Positions 48,298 through 64,000 of a stretch of DNA of 64,000 bases are shown here, piece after piece. How positions within the stretch are numbered: the stretch's first letter is position 1; each line of letters starts with the position of its first letter. The notes beneath the pieces are model-generated. The model did not search any database and was not told the origin of the DNA. It was given only the letters and a program-made list of their open reading frames with translations. The DNA is taken from contig NC_090282.1 of assembly GCF_037392515.1 (NCBI RefSeq), forward strand, positions 54,026,843 to 54,090,842, given 5' to 3'. Source of the DNA: Haliotis asinina. Its lineage: Eukaryota; Mollusca; Gastropoda; Lepetellida; Haliotidae. The translations under genes and the position numbers were made by a program.

Positions 48298-49102
48298 AAA
48301 TGTTTTGCATTACAGGCCAGGACTCACAAGTGAAGCTTGTATATTGTTTTGGAAATATGTAAAAGAGCCCTCAGTACTCTATAGCATTTCTGCTCATGCT
48401 ACTAAACCCCCCAAAACTGCATAAAACCGGTCTAAAAACAGGTGATTTTGAAAAAAGTAATGGTCCTAATTGGTTTCCATAGTTTGAAAATCCAAACAGA
48501 GTCAGTTCATGGTAACATTTGAGATTATTTCGGTTGTCTTGATAAATAGTAAAGTGTTCGAGTGTTGTTGTTGTTGTTTTTACTTTTCTATCGATTAGAA
48601 AAGTAATACCATGTTATGTCTCACTGCTTGTTTTTGCGTGTTTCGACATTTCGACTGGCAACGTTGAATGGCGTCAACAGCTCTAAGTGAACTATCGTCC
48701 GGTATCAACTACGTCAATAGTTCTCCGCCTTGACGGTTAATATATGCAACCTATGAATATATCAGACATCAGTCATGTCAGTTAACTTGTACATGTTTGA
48801 AAATAATAACTTGTACATGTTTGACCCAGATTGCGCTGGACTGCCAGCGATGGTACGTTCGTTCGCCATCTTGTTTACGTGACGCAATCTACGGCAACAC
48901 AGCGAATAACACCGGCCATCTGATTTTTCGTATCAAATGTGCGCGTTTTGGCATTACAAAAAATAACTTTTTCGAACAAAATCGTTCATGATACTTTTCT
49001 ATACTTTTGATATGTTGAAAGTACACAACTTAGTGACATGTTCCAGCAGAAATTGTTTTTATTGCAATTTGTTCTACCCCTTTTGCCAGTGTTACTGGAC
49101 TA

Positions 49103-50310
49103 TGTCCATGAGAACCGACTGAGGCGGTTTGTCAACGCCAGGGATGGACCAACTCAGTCGTGATACATTGGACTCGGACACAGACGTGACAGGTCACGTG
49201 TCCCAGCGGTTAACGTCCACTGAGGCACAACATCCCACTTTTCACTTTCAAGAGGAAGACGGTAACATCGTAAACCGAATTCTGGGTCACAGATCGTAAC
49301 TTTAGGAACTCTTTGTGGATCGCGACCCCTGCTCACAAACCAGTCAAAGAAGATATACATTGCAGTATCAGTGCGAAAATGTTACTGTACACTACATGGG
49401 AACCCGTCTAATGTTCATCTATGCCCGATTCGAAGAACGGAGCATGTTGCTACAGATTTCCGTCCAACAGTTCGCTAGATGAATTGTTATACATGTATTT
49501 CGTTTCCTTTTCAGTACAGGCGCCACTCACTCAGCCTGTGAGTGGTGTCTTAACCTGTTCTCTCATGACTAACGAGTTTTGCAAATAACATTTAGCAAAT
49601 ACACAATAACAGAACGATCAAGGTATTCAGCTAGGTGCTTTATTGCTGTAACTCCACGCCTGGCATGACAGTGATCACAAAGGCCGTGGCAGAGACTATG
49701 AAAGAACTATTTTTGAAACCTGGACCAGGTGTGCACTCTCTAAGATAAACTCTCTTAGATAAATCAACATATTTTACTGGAAAATACTTTTCATAAAAAA
49801 TATCAAATATCATGGAAAGGAGCCCCGAAATTTTCGTCAGTTTAGAAAATATAGACATGCCACATATTCTGGATTTGCGTGGACTGTCTTGGATGTATTT
49901 GTTTCTGGGCCTTTATCACCACAGCCTGATCGTCACTGTATTGGTGCGTCATGGACCGCTGGACTGGTCTTGTCTTGGTCAGTCTTTGGTGGTTTCCTGG
50001 ACCTCTCTGTTGGCTTGTTGGCAGGGCTGTTCATATAGAGCTACCCGTCAACCTGCCTGTACAGAGACCCTTCTGTAGCTGGTGACCACCGCCAGTCAGT
50101 GGTGAACTTTTCCCCTGGGGTCAAATCACGTAGCCGTGTTTGCACTAACAGTCAGTAGTAGTCCTATTATTGACAATCAGAACACATTAAACAGCCTTCA
50201 TTAATGTTAAGGTTTACAAAATTAATGCACGTTCGGTGCGAGAAGCAAACCACCCGTGTACACAACCTCTGACCACTGGATATTGTTAGAATCTCTATCC
50301 ACATTCCTTG
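49103..50310. other. No gene; repeat fragment
   Basis: A repeat of family D lies at 49800-49930. The rest is unrecognised. A 68-codon minus-strand frame (49154-49360) has a fairly protein-like composition but no motif or splice support. Confidence 0.35.
49800..49930 (+). repeat. Interspersed repeat, family D (copy 1)
   Basis: Shares 'gccacatattctggatttgc', then 'tggactgtcttggatgtatt' and 'tctgggcctttatc', with copies at 58985-59070 (reverse) and 59415-59510. Class unknown. Confidence 0.55.
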
Positions 50311-50590
50311 ACTTACCGCCCGCGACATTGAAGCAATCATGAGAATAACCGCAAACATGAATGGTGAATATGGTGTAATTTTGTAATGTTTCAGGAACGT
50401 TTTCCATCTTATGACATCATCCACCTGTAGACAGGAGCTGCTCACTTAGGAGATAAACATAATGTTTTGGTCACTTTCCGGGTGTTATTGAATATTTGAA
50501 GCACAGGAATTCCCGGAAACTGCAAGACCATTCACTGCGTACTGACACGTAGAAACCTTGCAAACAATAGACCGATCCAGTCCGGGCCGA
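50311..50590. repeat. Inverted duplication, left arm
   Basis: Reverse-complementary, with mismatches, to 53250-53517. Shared pieces include 'gagataaacat-atgt-ttgg', 'ccgggtgttattga-tatttg', 'aaacaatagaccgatccagt' and, at the outer side, 'atgattgctt' with 'ctgtctacaggtgga'. The arms enclose about 2.7 kb with no recognised gene. Confidence 0.7.
50317..50424 (-). CDS. Isolated exon encoding a possible membrane segment
   Basis: A phase 0-0 exon of exactly 36 codons between a good acceptor (ctgtctacag) and donor (gtaagt). It encodes VDDVIRWKTFLKHYKITPYS, then PFMFAVILMIASMSRA, which looks like an amphipathic or basic stretch followed by a transmembrane helix. A degenerate inverted copy at 53408-53510 keeps the splice sites but has stops. 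I do not recognise the protein. It may belong to a gene whose other exons I could not find, or be an exon captured by a repeat. The open frame and clean splice sites are seen; function is unknown. Confidence 0.4.
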
Positions 50591-53249
50591 TAAGCCCCGC
50601 CCACTGCGTTTTATGACGTTGGGGGGACAACCTCTGACAATGGCGTCACCTCCGGCGAAACGTACGTAATTGAGAACTGTGTTGATGAATTCTCTTTGTG
50701 GTACTTTGGTATGCGTCGTTTGTGAATGATATTTAAAGGGGAAAGTTTTACGTATTTTATTTTTAATATATCTTATTTGACAGACAGTAATTAGCGAGTG
50801 AAAATGAGTTATATGTCCGATGAAATATCGTCTCGGCCAGCGACTGCGTGTTGGAAGCGTATTTTTTGTCAAAATAATTAATCTGTCTGGCATTTCACGT
50901 CCGTCTAAGATACTAACAGGGAATTGAAACTGAAGTATGTTATTTGGGTTTTTTTTACCTCTAGACACCTACCGTAATTCTATAATAACCGGGATCACAA
51001 CCACATGTTCAAGTCGCAGATCGTTTCAGTATCTATAAATAGATTGTCAACACTGCGCGGGGAGCCTTCAGTTCGATCTCTTATCCGATGTTCAAATTAA
51101 GTTCAATCACTTATGTGAAATCACGGGTTTATACCTTTGAGTAACAAACCAGAAAAATATTTCCATACTAGTAGAAACATACCCAGAAGCAAATATTCAG
51201 CAGCTAATCTTCAGTAAATCTCAATAAAATTTCCCTCTTCAAATCTGTACACCATCCTAAAATGACACTTAATATATGGAAATATATATTTTTTAATCAT
51301 CCTATTCAATTTATTTTTCTGTGTGTACTTTGTTGTGGAATCCTATTTACGAACCTTCACAATACTGGACTTCATGAACTGCCAGATTTTATGCTCAGGT
51401 ATATAACACCACTGTAACACAAAGAAGATCCAGGATACAACTCTGCACCTGTACACTGACCCATCTTTCAGAAACAATAAAATCCCTGAACAGAGGATCC
51501 ACAGTTACCAAAACAGTTAACTAGGTTTCTTCAGAGACAATTACTAATGAACATAAGGTGCAAAGGATATCTCCAAAATTCAAAGCATTTGTCAAAAAAA
51601 TTACATATGTACATAAAAATAAATAATAATAATAAAATTACATATGTACATCATTGCTTCTTAAACAATGACGCTAGTAATCTTTGTTTTATTATATCTG
51701 AGACCATATCCCTAGAGGACATAACACGAAATCTCATCTATTTCCTTTTCTGGAATACTTACTAATGTCATCAAAACATATTAAAGTTGTTTGGAAAAGT
51801 GGTAAAAGTCATAACAAAACTTTAGGAAAACGCCCTAAAGCATTCACATCCTGCAAACCAGTGTGCAATTTAAAATGAAGCTAATTTTCCAAATAACCAT
51901 TCATCAACACACCTTGAACAATTTGTCCATCTTGATAAACACCATTTTGGCTCAGTCATAAAACATAGGTAACCTCCTCAAAAGCTGGTGATTTCTAAGA
52001 AGCATCACATCAAATCTGTGTTAAATGTGTGTTTCAATATACATGAACAGTCAACTGTGATTTTGTAAGTTATTCTGTTACCAGACTAAATAATGCCTGA
52101 CCAGGATGTGGCCTAAACGTAGAATATGTTGTCTTTTTTTCAAACTCTCTGGATGTTGAAGTAACTTTTATATGAGTGACGATACGAGTAATCACTTTCA
52201 GACAAATCTTATTAGCAAATATACTAAAGGATGCAAGATTCTTAAACGATATCTTGCTATCATTTCCACTGAAGTAATTAAAATGACAGTTTTATTGACT
52301 GTATTATTTGTAAAGTGGTGTACCAATGTACCACTCCTACATAATATTCTCTTAGTTAAGAAATACAATTTGGTTTAATTCCCTCCAATATTCCAGAAAG
52401 TCACTAGACTATTCTCGCATAGTTTTCGTCTCGATCCACATCTCTTTATGGAAATTCCGAAATAATTAAAGGCATGGTTTCATAGACACTCGTTTGAAAT
52501 GCTTTTCATATTTTGGATATTGCGCGATAAATATCTGCTTACACTGTTCCTTTGAATTAAAAATATTACTCTTCAAATATTTTGCGCTATTAACAGATAG
52601 TGTACTGCACAGTAGCCCTTCAGATTGTGCTTTTGAAACTTGACAACATCATAAAATGTGTGACAAATTTAAGAATATCTAAGATCGAAGGCAACCATAT
52701 TATCACATTGTTTTTTAATGTAACAAGTTTTGTCATGTTGGTCTCCCTAACCGAAATCAGATCGCTATCAGATTTGTTTACATTGTGTCACGGCCTTCTC
52801 GCCCGTCTCGTTTCAGCTTTATTGTCTAACCAAACCAATGCCCAGTATTGACTAAAACGATAAGCAAAAACAATTTTGTAGCTACAAAAAATATCCGTGT
52901 TTGTGACACTTGCGAATCCCTAAACTGCTCGTTGTTGTCATCTAATTGGTAATGGTTTTGCACATGTGCGAAAGTTTCCAGAACGACGGTGCCGACAATT
53001 AACTAATCGTGAGGCCTATCGCATTCCTTGATCAATCTCAGTGTTTTTTTGTCTTCACTCAAAAGGTTTGTTGAAGGTACTCATGAAATCGCAGCAATGT
53101 ATAATAGATATTGCGAGTGTGAACGGCATAATTCGAAGCTCATCGCTTCGGAGGCTTCGTTTGACCCCGGAAATGTCTGACAAATCCACAATGCGCGCCC
53201 GGCCTGCTGACTGGCCGAAATCGACGCATACGCCAGCTTTGATTGACAG
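50591..53249. other. Spacer between inverted arms; no gene recognised
   Basis: AT-rich, with many short frames and no transposase, RT or integrase motif. A 165-codon minus-strand frame (50471-50968) overlaps the left arm and is likely chance. Confidence 0.4.
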
Positions 53250-53517
53250 ACTGGATCGGTCTATTGTTTTGCTGAGTCATCAACAGTGGTGACGCCGGCT
53301 GACGCCGTCGGTTCCAAATGCATTTCCGTGCTTCAAATACTCAATAACACCCGGAAATTGGCCAACACATGATGTTTATCTCCTAACAGAGCAGCTCTTG
53401 TCTACAGGTGGAGGATGCCCTAAGATGGAAACATCCCTGAAACATTATATACACCATATTCACTATTCTTGTTCGTAGTTATTCTCATGATTGCTTCTAT
53501 GTAGCGGGAGGTTAGTA
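53250..53517. repeat. Inverted duplication, right arm
   Basis: Inverted counterpart of 50311-50590. It contains 'gactggatcggtctattgtt', 'tactcaataacacccggaaa', 'catgatgtttatctcc' and the decayed exon copy. Its hairpin-type part is identical over about 55 bases to the arms of the perfect hairpin at 54367-54512. Confidence 0.7.
53408..53510 (+). pseudogene. Decayed inverted copy of the 36-codon exon
   Basis: Retains the acceptor 'cttgtctacag' and a donor-like 'gttagt', but is 103 rather than 108 bases long. It has in-frame stops (a TGA about 12 codons in, later TAG). Compared with 50317-50424 it is the damaged member of the pair. Confidence 0.5.
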
Positions 53518-53839
53518 GTGACGTCACAATGTTGTGGAAAGCTGTCACCACACTTGTTGAATTCTTAGATACTAAACCATTCGCTCGTTTCATAAACATA
53601 TTACACTGGACATTTTCTGTTGGGTGAACAGAGGCTATTTTTCACAAAATCTCTTCTCTAAGGTGAGACCACGTGTGCTTCGTTGTGGGTCAAGACTGAA
53701 TGAATTATTTAAGTCCCCGAAACTCTCACTACTCAAGCTCATGAAGCTGTCAAACACGGTCACCCATCCAAGACCTCTAAACGTAGCTTAACTTCAACTG
53801 ACTGGTGGCCTGAACTATATGCACAGGACCACACACCTC

Positions 53840-54110
53840 CCCAGGTGATGTTAGGTATTATACGGTACGGTTTGGGCAGGGTACAATACGTATTGCGATA
53901 CAAAGCTTTGGGTTTGGTTCGGTTTATGAGATATGATCGCCATGCTGCAAAGTGAGCCAAAGAACCAAACTGCACATTGTGTATAAGCATAGGGGACTAG
54001 ATAGAAATGACGATACGAATACCGTTTTTGTCCATCATGGTATTCCGAACCGAAGACAAAATGCCGCGGTTCTACTAAAACCGCGGTATACCGTTTCACC
54101 CCTGGCAGAT
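53840..54110. repeat. Palindrome-rich repeat segment
   Basis: Contains several 'ggtat/ggtac' and 'accgcgg' motifs, including a perfect 8-bp hairpin stem 'ccgcggtt' / 'aaccgcgg' (54064-54071 and 54079-54086, 7-base loop). It looks like part of a DNA-transposon-derived repeat, but the class is not identified. Confidence 0.35.
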
Positions 54111-54366
54111 GTTATGGTTTACGATGTTGACTGACAATTGTAAGCCTTCATGGTCGACGTGATGTTCAGCGCCCGTGACTAACAGCAAGTATTTCGCCAG
54201 ATAATCTATGTTGCTGGGACCAGACGACAGGTGGGGGGAGAACTTGACTGTCCTCCTGGCAGCATGAAGTCAGGTCATTAATTTGCATCATTGTAAAACG
54301 AGCTTTAAACCATAACAATTACACGTGTAGCAGAATACAAGTGAAACACAAAGCATTCAATTTGGA

Positions 54367-54512
54367 GATAAACATCATGTGTTGGCCAATTTCCGGGTGT
54401 TATTGAGTATTTGAAGCACGGGAATATTTCATTTGAAACCTCCGGCGTAAAATATTCCCGTGCTTCAAATACTCAATAACACCCGGAAATTGGCCAACAC
54501 ATGATGTTTATC
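54367..54512. repeat. Perfect 63-bp inverted repeat hairpin
   Basis: Arms 54367-54429 and 54450-54512 are perfectly complementary by my reading (63 of 63), separated by a 20-base loop. The arm begins 'gataaacatcatgtgttggc' and is shared with the inverted arms at 50448 and 53318. Shortly after, 54715-54780 holds further pieces of the same family ('tcaccactgttgatgac', 'cttgcagtttccgggaat'). Confidence 0.9.
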
Positions 54513-56600
54513 GACATTGTAAACAAAAAAGCAAAAACCAAAGGGGTTTTACTGTCTGCACTCGTTTACATCGAATAGGGCTACAGCAGTGAAGTGTCAT
54601 TAGCTGTCCGTTTCAGCTGGTTCCCATGGTAGCATCTGGAGTTGCTCATTTGTGACGTCATTCTAACTTTACGTCACAATATGATTTGAATGACGTCACC
54701 ACTGTTGATGACACAAAAAAAAACAGTTGTTTACGTGTCAATACGCAGTGAATAGTCTTGCAGTTTCCGGGAATCTAATACCACCTGATCATGTTTTTCA
54801 GATTACAGAACACAGTAACTTTTGGTTTACAATATACTTTAAATCCTTTACGCGGGGTTACCTGCACGTGTATAGTGAATTGTTGCGTTTGAGACATGTC
54901 ATGGCTCAGTATACTGCTAGTACTTGATCCATGTAAACAATTCCTTTGGTTGCGAATATCTACACCAAATACAATAGTCCGTGGGGAAAGTGGAAAATAC
55001 ACTATCCATGTGCCCACACTTAAACAAAGTTTTTCTTACTGGTTGAAGCTCCTCTCCATGATCCCTTCACAAATCCACCAGGCCTACACAATGTTACGAG
55101 TGTGGAGCGTAACAGGTTTAATTGAGCTTTACATTTGGAACCAGTTCTGTTTACATTTGGGTTTAGCTATGCCTAGATATAGCAGGGAACTGGGAATAAA
55201 CAGCATTTCTTAAATTTACTTGAAAGAAGAAGTAAAGATTGCTGTATATAAGAGTGCCATGTAAAACTAGAAAATAGTCTGTGTACTTTTATTACTCTCT
55301 GTTTTAAGAAAATTTCATGCCTAAACCATTAATAAGATGTTTCAAGATAAAGAATGTAAGAATGGCTTTAATTTAAAAACAATCTGTGTACAAATATTGT
55401 AAATTAAATGCCCTAGATGACAAATACCAAGTTGTACTAATTTATAATCATTATAGTAACATTACATGCAAATATGTACCCAGTTATTTTACGAAAACAT
55501 CAAAACACATATCGATCCTGCTATGCATATTAACTGAAAATATTACTTTGTTTATCTATCATGCTATAATGAAGAGAAAAACACTGTCTTTTGGGAAATT
55601 GCAAATACTTGTTGTATGGGACTGTGGCCTTCCCTAATGAATAAAAATTGATCGAAATAGATCAGTTGTAAAAACATGTTACCAAACTGGAAAACATCTT
55701 TACCTAAAATAGAAATATTCATTTTTCAATGTTGAGGTTTCAATGTCAACACAACAAATATAAGATTGGTTTAGCTTTTATTGTAATGACTGAAAATACA
55801 CAACATCAACAGTCATTATGTACACCCGTCTCTCACAGTCTGGACAGACCAATACCTTCCACAGCACTTTGTGCTCCACATATTACTATTGAAATGGCAG
55901 TAAGAGGACGTCCCATGGATGGTCTATTTAGTAACACAGACAAGTCCAATGTTGCCATGAAAGGCAGCCTCCATGTCCAACATATACTGCAGTGAAAAGG
56001 AAACTGTTTTCTATGTGGATGTATTTCCAAATGAACAAGCTTTTCTCCAAATCTACATATACTGTCATTATCAACACAAAAAGAGAACATGTCATACACC
56101 AACCTTATTTAACAATTATTTGCACAAGCTGAACTAAACACTTTGCAAACTTTGAATTTATTGTGACAACCTAACAAATATACATTCCCGATTCGCTTAG
56201 AACGAACTTCGCTTACAACGAACTGAAAACAACAGTCCCTTTGAGTTCGTTATAAACGAATATTACTGTACTGTCGCAAGACGTCAGCCAAAAACAAAAC
56301 TGCCCACTTCCATGACAATACCAGAACTACCTTTTATATCAGTTGAAAGTATTACTCTCTTTATTCAGGGTATCTTTCACATGATGAAGGATTACAAGAT
56401 TAAACTGCAGGGAACGATAACCAGACGTCATTACCATTTATTGTGAAATCAAAGGATACCTCATTACATTCAAAATTTGTTCTGATACATGAAACTCTGC
56501 ACAGAGAACAAGTAGACAATGACATTTTAACAAAGCCTGATATGGAAACAGAGAAATGGACTTATCCTGGCCTGAATGGTACATAGCATGTATCATTTCT
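54513..56600. other. No gene recognised; 3' flank of PSMC3
   Basis: Short frames only. Minus-strand AATAAA candidates for PSMC3 lie at 56437-56442 and about 56356-56361 (TTTATT on the + strand), roughly 180-270 bases beyond its stop codon. Confidence 0.4.
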
Positions 56601-56622
56601 CTATGTCTGATGTGATTGTCAT

Positions 56623-62883
<6,261 letters not shown>

Positions 62884-63995
62884 CTGACAAGAAATAAGGG
62901 AACTAATGAAATAATAGCGAATTTGAAACTGCTTTAAATATCCACTAAATCAATTTTAGGCGTCAAGTTCAATATCTGGTGTGTCCACTATGTTGGGCAA
63001 CATATTCACGGCACCTTGATGGCATGCTGTTAATCAATTTCCGGATGGTTGCCCGTTGTATTGCCTGCCATTCCTCTTGGAGAGCTGCACCAAGCTGGGC
63101 CAAGTTGGCGGGTCCTGGGTCCCTGGCATACACCCTTCGACCAAGAACGTCCCAGAGATGTTCAATTCGGGACAGGTCTGGGGACTTAAAAGGCCAGTCC
63201 AATGTCTGGATACCTTCTTGTCGGAGATAAGCGGGGACAATTCGGGCCCGATGTGGTCTGGCATTATCATCTTGGAATACAAAATTTCGGCCGATAACTC
63301 TAGCCAATGGAGCCACAACAGGACGCAATATTTGGTCAACGTATCGCTGACCAGTCATGGCTCCGTTAATGATGACCAAATCTGATCGTCTGTCGTGTAA
63401 TCCCACCCCACACCATGACAATACCACCTCCATATCGATTATGGTCAAGAATTGCTGCTCTGGCATATCGCTCCCCGCTCTGACGCCAACAACGTTTTCT
63501 GCCATCTGTGAATCGTAGGCAAAACCTTGACTCATCAGAGAACATGGTGTAACGCCAGTGGCGCATAGCCCGTCCCTGATGCTGCCTAGCCCATGCCAAT
63601 CTTTGGCGCTTATGGTGAGCTGAAACGGTGACACTCTTAAAAGGCCGTCTTGCTTTCAGACGAGCTTGATAGAGTCGGTTTTTAACGGTTGAGGTTGAAA
63701 TGCATCTTCCAGTGAGTGTGCGGAATTCTCTATTGATGGCAGGGGCCGATTTAAACCTATCGCGTAGAGCAATTAATGTAACGAGACGATCCTGTCGTGG
63801 TGTCGTTGATTTTGGTCTACCACGTCCAGGTCTCATTGCAACCCCACCCGTTTGACGGTACTTATCCCACAGGCGTGAAATTACACTTTTTTATTTACCC
63901 ATCTGCCGGGCAACTTCACATAATGATGTCCCCCCCTCTATCATCCCCACAATTCTCCATTTTGTTGCTTCAGCGAGATACTGCCTTGGAGGCAT
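62884..63995 (-). pseudogene. Tc1-like transposase relic in PSMC3 intron
   Basis: The start is MPPRQYLAEATKWRIVGM at 63995 on the minus strand. A helix-turn-helix region is interrupted by a TAA directly after CEVARQMGK. The frame then resumes KSVISRLWDKY, GRGRPKSTTPRQDR and FSDESRFCL (first Asp). A frame change near 63410, in the GGGIVMVWGG box, leads to VFQDDNARPHRAR (second Asp) and SPDLSRIEHLWD (catalytic Glu). The gene ends GHTRY with its stop at 62969. The terminal repeat starts near 62884 with 'ctgacaagaaataaggga'; the other end is outside the window. Premature stop and frameshift make it inactive, yet all catalytic residues remain, so it is fairly young. Confidence 0.85.
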
Positions 63996-64000
63996 TTCTG

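Larger units (their letters stand above)
43318..49102 (-). mobile_element. Academ-like DNA transposon, tandem copy 2
   Basis: 5785 bp, same orientation as copy 1, at an offset of 5783-5785. In the stretches I compared I found only one substitution (C at 42950 versus A at 48733) and one CA unit difference. All translated fragments are the same. The right end 'gttactggacta' is followed by TGT (49103-49105), matching the TGT before copy 1. Confidence 0.85.

Noticed and set aside
37533..49102. TA-target superfamily (Tc1/mariner type) for the tandem transposon
   Set aside because: The coded proteins have no DD34E-type transposase or Tc1 helix-turn-helix motifs, and the outer flanks also match a 3-bp TGT duplication. 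TA remains possible only as part of the terminal sequence.
50471..50968. 165-codon minus-strand frame
   Set aside because: It runs across the left arm of the inverted duplication, has no recognisable motif, and no matching frame is kept in the right arm.

Overview
The window looks like nuclear DNA of a gastropod mollusc, most likely an abalone-like vetigastropod. This is an inference from three things: split genes with GT-AG introns, a tRNA-derived SINE family that I associate with abalone genomes (copies near 1070, 10430, 19580 and 57850), and many Tc1-like and non-LTR relics. No prokaryotic, rRNA or CRISPR signal was seen.

Two host genes are supported. On the + strand, a seven-coding-exon gene (14152-20543, 1540 aa) has a 4.1 kb first coding exon with a helical N-terminal block, a long Ser/Gln-rich linker and two blocks that resemble the Ski/Sno/DAC fold. 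A coiled coil built from small phase-1 exons follows. On the - strand, the 3' half of the 26S proteasome ATPase gene PSMC3/Rpt5 spans 56623-62165 in five exons; its 5' exons lie beyond the right edge. A third, weaker coding signal is one exon (50317-50424, -) with a damaged inverted copy at 53408-53510.

Layout: 1-9300 holds transposon debris (LINE relic, Tc1 relic, MITE, SINEs, minisatellite). 9300-14150 is a possible promoter plus a long 5' intron. 14150-20545 is the Ski/Sno-like gene. 20546-24550 is its 3' UTR or flank. 24550-31350 carries SINEs and four Tc1-type copies, one with an intact transposase. 31640-36824 has three copies of one RNase H-bearing LINE. 37533-49102 is a head-to-tail pair of almost identical 5.79 kb DNA transposons. 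49103-54800 holds an inverted duplication and a perfect 63-bp hairpin. 56600-64000 is PSMC3 with repeats in its introns.

The most notable object is the tandem transposon pair. Each unit has terminal inverted repeats and a broken - strand gene. That gene would have encoded zinc-binding motifs, a possible RNase H-fold (DDE) catalytic region, a FEN1/XPG-like nuclease domain and a terminal Cys-rich CXC-like module, an architecture resembling the Academ superfamily. Both copies share every inactivating lesion I could find. I found only one substitution and one CA-repeat step between them, so the pair arose after the gene had died, or was mobilised in trans, or is an assembly or haplotype effect.
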